Assembly: GCA_017303735.1 (NCBI GenBank)
Contig: JAFLCF010000067.1
Location: forward strand, 1 to 20,670
Length of the DNA stretch: 20,670 nucleotides
Reading direction: 5' to 3'
DNA from: Anaerolineae bacterium
GTDB lineage: Bacteria > Chloroflexota > Anaerolineae > Anaerolineales > Villigracilaceae
Shown here: piece by piece, positions 16,355 through 20,670 of the stretch
How positions within the stretch are numbered: the stretch's first letter is position 1
Layout: every line of letters begins with the position of its first letter
The notes under the pieces: generated by a model
Told to the model about the DNA's origin: nothing
Databases searched by the model: none
Seen by the model: only the letters and a program-made list of their open reading frames with translations
Translations under genes and position numbers: made by a program

Positions 16355-16388
16355 CGATTTACGATTACGCATTACGTAATACGTAATG
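16343..16388. repeat. word repeat and palindrome between the fumarase genes
   Basis: ATTTACGATT occurs twice (16343-16352 and 16357-16366), followed by CATTACGTA (16370-16378), one base, and TACGTAATG (16380-16388), a perfect 9-bp inverted repeat. It overlaps the last codons and stop of the alpha-subunit gene and ends a few bases before the AAGGAG of the beta-subunit gene, so it could form RNA structure that affects beta translation. Confidence 0.65.
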
Positions 16389-16405
16389 TGTAAGGAGCAT
16401 GGACT

Positions 16406-17032
16406 ATGAAAAAAATCTCCACCCCTGTTAGTGATGAAGCCATCCGCGATCTGAAAGTGGGCGACTCAGTTGCCATCTCTGGCATGATGATCACCGGACG
16501 CGATGCCGCACACAAATGGATGATCGACACCTTCATCAAGAAAACCCGTCCACCTCAAGGCGATGACCTGCAAGTATATGAAGAACTAAAGAAGTTGTTG
16601 AACGGTTCCATCATCTACCACTGTGGTCCGGTCGTCACCGGCTTAGATACTAAAGACTATAAATTCATCGCCGCCGGACCCACCACTTCCATTCGTGAAG
16701 AGCCGTATCAAGCCGATGTGATGAAACACTTCAACGTCAAAGGCGTGATCGGCAAGGGTGGCATGGGCGCAAAGACGTTGAAAGGCTGTCAGGAAACCCC
16801 CGGCGTGTATTTCCATGCCATAGGCGGCGCAGCATCCTTCCTCGCGCAAACGGTCACCAAAGTCCACGGCGTGTTCAAAATGGAATTTGGCGTGCCCGAA
16901 GCCATGTGGCTGATCGAAGTGAAAGATTTCCCCGTTGTTGTCACCATGGATTCACACGGCGGCAGTCAACACGCAGTAATTGACGATGCATCCAAAAAAG
17001 TTTTGGATACCCTGCTGGAAAAACCCTACTAA
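16406..17032 (+). CDS. fumB: class I fumarate hydratase, beta subunit
   Basis: A 208-residue protein matching the C-terminal half of class I fumarases, which completes the active site with the alpha subunit. Family blocks seen are DSVAISGMMITGRDAAHK, GSIIYHCGPVV (residues 68-78), FIAAGPTTSIRE, VIGKGGMGAKT and YFHAIGGAASFLA; the last ones contribute substrate-binding residues. The ATG at 16406 has AAGGAG eight bases upstream. Its gene is the second of the alpha-beta pair and is followed eight bases later by a strong GC-rich hairpin. The small spacer between the subunits carries a word repeat. The same caution about tartrate dehydratase applies. The symbol is by position, not by homology to the E. 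coli FumB isoenzyme. Confidence 0.92.
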   Translation: MKKISTPVSDEAIRDLKVGDSVAISGMMITGRDAAHKWMIDTFIKKTRPPQGDDLQVYEELKKLLNGSIIYHCGPVVTGLDTKDYKFIAAGPTTSIREEPYQADVMKHFNVKGVIGKGGMGAKTLKGCQETPGVYFHAIGGAASFLAQTVTKVHGVFKMEFGVPEAMWLIEVKDFPVVVTMDSHGGSQHAVIDDASKKVLDTLLEKPY

Positions 17033-17039
17033 CAAACCG

Positions 17040-17062
17040 GGCGGGAGGTTTCACCTCCCGCC
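17040..17062 (+). terminator. GC-rich hairpin after the fumarase operon
   Basis: A perfect 10-bp stem, GGCGGGAGGT (17040-17049) with ACCTCCCGCC (17053-17062), loop TTC. The following bases (GACTAGTTTG) are a weak T-tract, so termination may be partial. Confidence 0.7.
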
Positions 17063-17098
17063 GACTAGTTTGATATCTTCCTCATGGGGAGTGTGATA

Positions 17099-17104
17099 TA
17101 TAAT
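17099..17104 (+). promoter_or_regulatory. -10 box of the histidine-kinase gene, leaderless
   Basis: TATAAT is followed by six bases (CATCAT) and ATG 17111. A TTGATA at 17070-17075 is 23 bases away, too far for a normal -35 box. If used, transcription starts at the ATG, which argues against the in-frame ATG at 17084. Confidence 0.6.
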
Positions 17105-17110
17105 CATCAT

Positions 17111-20100
17111 ATGTCTGAGTGGCTACGACGTTTTTTTGTTCCATCCCTTTTTGAAGACGAAGAAAAAACTCGCACAGTAAGAATCTTAAGTTCTTTTGGG
17201 TGGGTGGCTTTCTTTGTTATTTTGCTCGTAGCGATCATACGTCTTATCGTGGGGGAATCCATGACAGGGCTCCCCTGGTTCTTCCCCATCATTCTTGCAG
17301 CTTTATTCATAATGCAGTTAATGCTTCACCGCGGGCTGGTAAAAACTTCCGGCTACTTTCTTGTGGTGTGTGTGTGGGGGTTGCTCAGTATTCAAGCCTA
17401 TACATCAGATGGCGTGCGAGATGCCGCCATTCTGGCATACCCGATCATTATCCTATTGGCTGCATTGCTACTGGGCTGGCAAGCCGGTCTGGTTACCGGG
17501 CTGTTGAGTCTGGTTGTTATTTGGCAATTGGCTATTCAAGAACATTTCGGCGCACGCCTACCCCGGTTCGATGAACCTTTGGATTATGCGCGTGACCTGA
17601 CTGCCATTTTTATCATTTCCAACGTCCTCACCTACATTCTCATCCACCGTTTGAATCGTTCGCTTTCTGACTCAAGACTCGAACTACGCGAACGTCTGCG
17701 AGCGGATGAAAAATTACAGCGCCAGGCTGGATATCTCTCCGCGCTTCACGAAACGACCTTCGGCTTGCTCAACCGCCTCGAACTAAAGCCTCTCCTTGAA
17801 TCGATCCTCACCCGCACTGCCGCATTACTTGAAACCCCTCATGTCGGCATCGACCTGATCCTGCCAGATGAATCTGGGCTACGACAAGAGGTAGGCATCG
17901 GCGAATTCAACAAGTGGAACAAAGCCACCGTGAAAAAAGGAGAAGGCATGGTCGGCAAGATCTGGGAGGAAGGCACTACACTCCTGGTCGAAGACTATGA
18001 AAAATATACAGAAAAACTATCAGTTGCGTCCCAGTCCAACTTTGTTACTGTGGTCGGCACCCCCCTCAAAACCGGGCAAAAGGTGATCGGCACCCTGGTA
18101 GTTGCATATCAAGATCGCGAAAAGAAAATAACCCCCGACCTGGTAACCGTTCTCGAACGTCTCGCCGCACTTGCCGCACTTGCCATCGACAATGCTCACT
18201 TGTATGAAGATGTGCAGAAAGACCTCAATGAACGAAAACTGATTGAACAAGATCTACGAGCAAGCGAAGAACGCTTCCGCAAGGTATTCAACAACAACAA
18301 TATCGCTATTTCCATCGTTTCGCTGAAAGATGGCATCTTTCTGGAAGCCAATGACGCCTTTTGGAAGCTCAGCGGGCTTTCTCCTGAAGTTGCATTAGGG
18401 CATACTGCTATTGAGCTCAAAATGTGGGATAACCCTGAGGAACGAAACATTTATGTAAACAACCTGCTGGAAAAAGGCTCCCTCGAAGATGTGGAAGTGG
18501 AATTTAACAACAACGGTCAGAAAAAAACATCCATTGCCTATTACGAGCTGATCACCATCAAGAACCAGTTATGTATTCTTTGCATGTTCTATGATATATC
18601 CGAGCAAAGACAGGCACAACTCGAACTGGTGGAAAGCGAAGAACGCTTCCGCAAAGTATTCCAATCCAGCCCGGTGGCGATCTGCATCTCCACCCTGGAA
18701 GATGGACGCTTCCTTGAGGCAAACGATGCGTACTGGAGCCTAACCGGGTACGACCCAAAACTCTTCCTTGGCAAAAGCGCATTAGACCTTGAGGTATGGG
18801 AAGAAAACGATGCTCGTAGAAAATTCTCGGAAGAATTAAAACAGAAACACCGTATCTTAAATCCCGATTACACGATCCAAAATCGGGTTACGGGAGAACT
18901 CCATTACGTGATCGCCCTGGCGGAATTGATCGAACTCAAGGGACAGCCCAGCATCCTTTCCATGTTCTACGATATTACAGAACAGAAGCATACAGAGCAG
19001 GCTCTGATAAACGCTGAGACCCGCACACGCGCCATCATCGCCTCCATCCCCGATATGATCTTCGAAGTATCAAAAGACGGAACCTTTCTGGACTTTATGG
19101 CATCCGCAGAGCTTAATCCGATCATGGAGGCGCATGAATTTATCGGCAAAAAGCTTCAGCTTATGCTTCCTCCCACGATCGCAGAACAGACCATGTTTGC
19201 CCTGGAGCGTGCGCTGTTAACCCAACAAATCCATGCATTCGAATATGGGCTGTCGCCCGGTGAAGAGATCCAGTTTTTCGAGGCGCGGGTTGCGCCGGTC
19301 ACTGCCGAGTCAGCCATCATTATGGTTCGCGATATCAGCCAACGCAGGTGGGTCGAAACCGAACGCGAAAAACTGATCAACGAATTGGAAGATAGAAATA
19401 CTGAATCAGAAGCCTTGCGTGAAAGCATGGCTGTCATTGTCGAAACACTCGATGAATCCAAAACCGTCAGTTTGATCCTTGAACAGCTTGAAAAAGTGAT
19501 TTCCTACGATAGCGCCTCGGTGCAACTGCTTAAGAATGACGTGCTTGAAGTCGTCAGCACGAGCAAGTTGGCGAATCCAGAAGTTCATGTTGGGCTCAAG
19601 TTCAAAGTCGATGAAAACGAGCCGTCCTACCCGCTGTTCACAGGTCAGGCTTCCCATATCCTGCTTAGCGATGCATCTTCATCTTACAACATACCAGAGA
19701 CAGACGCGCTCCACAAAGATATCCATTCATGGCTTGCCATTCCGCTCAAAGTAAAGGGAACCATCATTGGCATCATCGCCCTGGATGGGCATCAAGTCGA
19801 TCAGTTCTCACAAAAAGATGTAAACCTGGCGCTCATCTACGCCAATCAGGTAGCGATTGCATTGGAAAATGCCCGTCTATTCAGTGAGGTACAAAATGAA
19901 CTGGTCGAACGCAAGAAACTGATCCAGGAACTTGAAGGCAAGAACGCCGAGCTGGAACGTTTCACATACACCGTATCACACGACCTCAAATCCCCGATCA
20001 TTACCATTCGCGGCTTCCTTGGCTTCCTCGAAAAGGATGCCCTGAGCGGCAATTTGCCGCGCTTGCAAGGCGACATCAAACGCATTGCAGATGCAACTGA

Positions 20101-20623
20101 AAAAATGCAAAAGCTCTTGAACGACCTGCTCGAACTCTCCCGCATTGGACGGTTGGTAAATCAATCGGTCATGACTCCCTTTAACCAGATCGTCTCTGAT
20201 GCGCTCGAACTGGTGCAAGGGCAGATGCAAGCCACTCATTCTCAAGTGCAGGTACAGGATGGCATGGCTTCCGTTTTCGTAGACCCTCCACGCATAGTAG
20301 AAGTGATGCAAAACCTGCTCGACAATGCCGCAAAATTTACAGTCAGTGGTTCACGCATCGAAGTTGGGCAATTGGGCACGGAAGATGGCATGCCCGTCTT
20401 CTTCGTCCGTGACCACGGCATTGGCATCGCCTCAGACCACCATGAACGCATCTTCGGTCTGTTCAACAAACTGGACGCCGCCTCTGAAGGGACAGGCATT
20501 GGGCTTGCCATCGTGAAGCGCATCATCGAAACCCACAAAGGGCGGATCTGGGTCGAGAGCGAGCCGGAAAAAGGGTCCACCTTCTTTTTTACACTCCCAT
20601 CTGAACCGAATCCCGAATCATGA
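17111..20623 (+). CDS. membrane sensor histidine kinase, GAF-PAS3-GAF-HisKA-HATPase
   Basis: A 1170-residue sensor kinase. About six membrane segments cover residues 25-180. Then come a GAF (about 210-370), three PAS domains (about 385-497, 510-622, 636-747), a second GAF (773-927), the dimerisation domain with the phosphorylated histidine H957 in TVSHDLKSPI, and the ATPase domain with LLDNAAKF (N box), RDHGIGIA (G1) and GTGIGLAIV (G2). All catalytic boxes are intact and there is no receiver domain, so a separate response regulator must receive the phosphate. PAS1 and PAS2 both start with SEERFRKVF and are nearly the same module. ATG 17111 is chosen over ATG 17084 because TATAAT lies six bases before it; both lack a Shine-Dalgarno site. 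The downstream gene may be the partner. Confidence 0.93.
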   Translation: MSEWLRRFFVPSLFEDEEKTRTVRILSSFGWVAFFVILLVAIIRLIVGESMTGLPWFFPIILAALFIMQLMLHRGLVKTSGYFLVVCVWGLLSIQAYTSDGVRDAAILAYPIIILLAALLLGWQAGLVTGLLSLVVIWQLAIQEHFGARLPRFDEPLDYARDLTAIFIISNVLTYILIHRLNRSLSDSRLELRERLRADEKLQRQAGYLSALHETTFGLLNRLELKPLLESILTRTAALLETPHVGIDLILPDESGLRQEVGIGEFNKWNKATVKKGEGMVGKIWEEGTTLLVEDYEKYTEKLSVASQSNFVTVVGTPLKTGQKVIGTLVVAYQDREKKITPDLVTVLERLAALAALAIDNAHLYEDVQKDLNERKLIEQDLRASEERFRKVFNNNNIAISIVSLKDGIFLEANDAFWKLSGLSPEVALGHTAIELKMWDNPEERNIYVNNLLEKGSLEDVEVEFNNNGQKKTSIAYYELITIKNQLCILCMFYDISEQRQAQLELVESEERFRKVFQSSPVAICISTLEDGRFLEANDAYWSLTGYDPKLFLGKSALDLEVWEENDARRKFSEELKQKHRILNPDYTIQNRVTGELHYVIALAELIELKGQPSILSMFYDITEQKHTEQALINAETRTRAIIASIPDMIFEVSKDGTFLDFMASAELNPIMEAHEFIGKKLQLMLPPTIAEQTMFALERALLTQQIHAFEYGLSPGEEIQFFEARVAPVTAESAIIMVRDISQRRWVETEREKLINELEDRNTESEALRESMAVIVETLDESKTVSLILEQLEKVISYDSASVQLLKNDVLEVVSTSKLANPEVHVGLKFKVDENEPSYPLFTGQASHILLSDASSSYNIPETDALHKDIHSWLAIPLKVKGTIIGIIALDGHQVDQFSQKDVNLALIYANQVAIALENARLFSEVQNELVERKKLIQELEGKNAELERFTYTVSHDLKSPIITIRGFLGFLEKDALSGNLPRLQGDIKRIADATEKMQKLLNDLLELSRIGRLVNQSVMTPFNQIVSDALELVQGQMQATHSQVQVQDGMASVFVDPPRIVEVMQNLLDNAAKFTVSGSRIEVGQLGTEDGMPVFFVRDHGIGIASDHHERIFGLFNKLDAASEGTGIGLAIVKRIIETHKGRIWVESEPEKGSTFFFTLPSEPNPES

Positions 20624-20658
20624 TATAACTGGATTCATCACATTTGTGGAGAAACAAA

Positions 20659-20670
20659 ATGAAACGAGCA
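20659..20670 (+). CDS. start of a further gene (first four codons)
   Basis: ATG at 20659 with GGAG seven bases upstream begins MKRA and runs off the right edge, 35 bases after the histidine-kinase stop on the same strand. It could be the response regulator of the kinase, but four codons do not show it. Confidence 0.45.

Noticed and set aside
17084..17110. Upstream ATG start for the histidine kinase
   Set aside because: No Shine-Dalgarno site, and TATAAT at 17099-17104 would be inside the gene.

Overview
The window is a 20.7-kb stretch of bacterial chromosome with moderate GC and dense, short-spaced genes. It most resembles an environmental Chloroflexota genome, probably Anaerolineae. That placement is an inference from the gene mix: a free-standing bacterial Elp3, a two-subunit class I fumarase, very large GAF/PAS sensor proteins and several palindromic intergenic repeats. 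No rRNA, tRNA, IS element or CRISPR array was seen.

Layout: (1) 1-1028, minus strand: an EamA-type transporter overlaps by 4 bases the start of the GTPase gene era, which runs off the left edge. (2) 1233-3333, plus strand: an MFS exporter gene broken by one in-frame TAG, followed by an overlapping TPR-protein gene. (3) 3390-6557: a minus-strand pair, cysH (assimilatory APS reductase) then elp3 (tRNA wobble-uridine modification), divergent from a methyltransferase gene that looks like eukaryotic Trm9/ALKBH8. The two divergent promoters share 26 bp and both appear leaderless. (4) 6559-9627, minus: a 7TM-PAS-GAF3-GGDEF diguanylate cyclase. (5) 9757-13215, minus: an uncharacterised two-gene operon, made of a membrane protein with a degenerate PP2C-like domain outside-linked to a probable beta-propeller, and an unrecognised 338-residue protein. 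(6) 13521-14531, plus: a BioF2/CelD-like GNAT protein. (7) 14723-15355, minus: a multi-pass membrane protein. (8) 15482-17032, plus: both subunits of class I fumarate hydratase. (9) 17111-20623, plus: a large hybrid-sensor-type histidine kinase without receiver, followed by the first four codons of another gene.

The most interesting signal is the pairing of elp3 with a Trm9-like methyltransferase. In eukaryotes Elp3 (in Elongator) builds the cm5 group on U34 and Trm9 methylates it to mcm5U. Here the two genes face away from one shared promoter region, which suggests that a bacterium may make mcm5U34. A second signal is architectural: four genes have a TATAAT-like -10 box exactly six bases before the start codon and no Shine-Dalgarno sequence, so they are probably translated from leaderless mRNAs, while genes inside operons carry clear GGAG sites. 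Third, four intergenic spaces carry different palindromes built from repeated short words.
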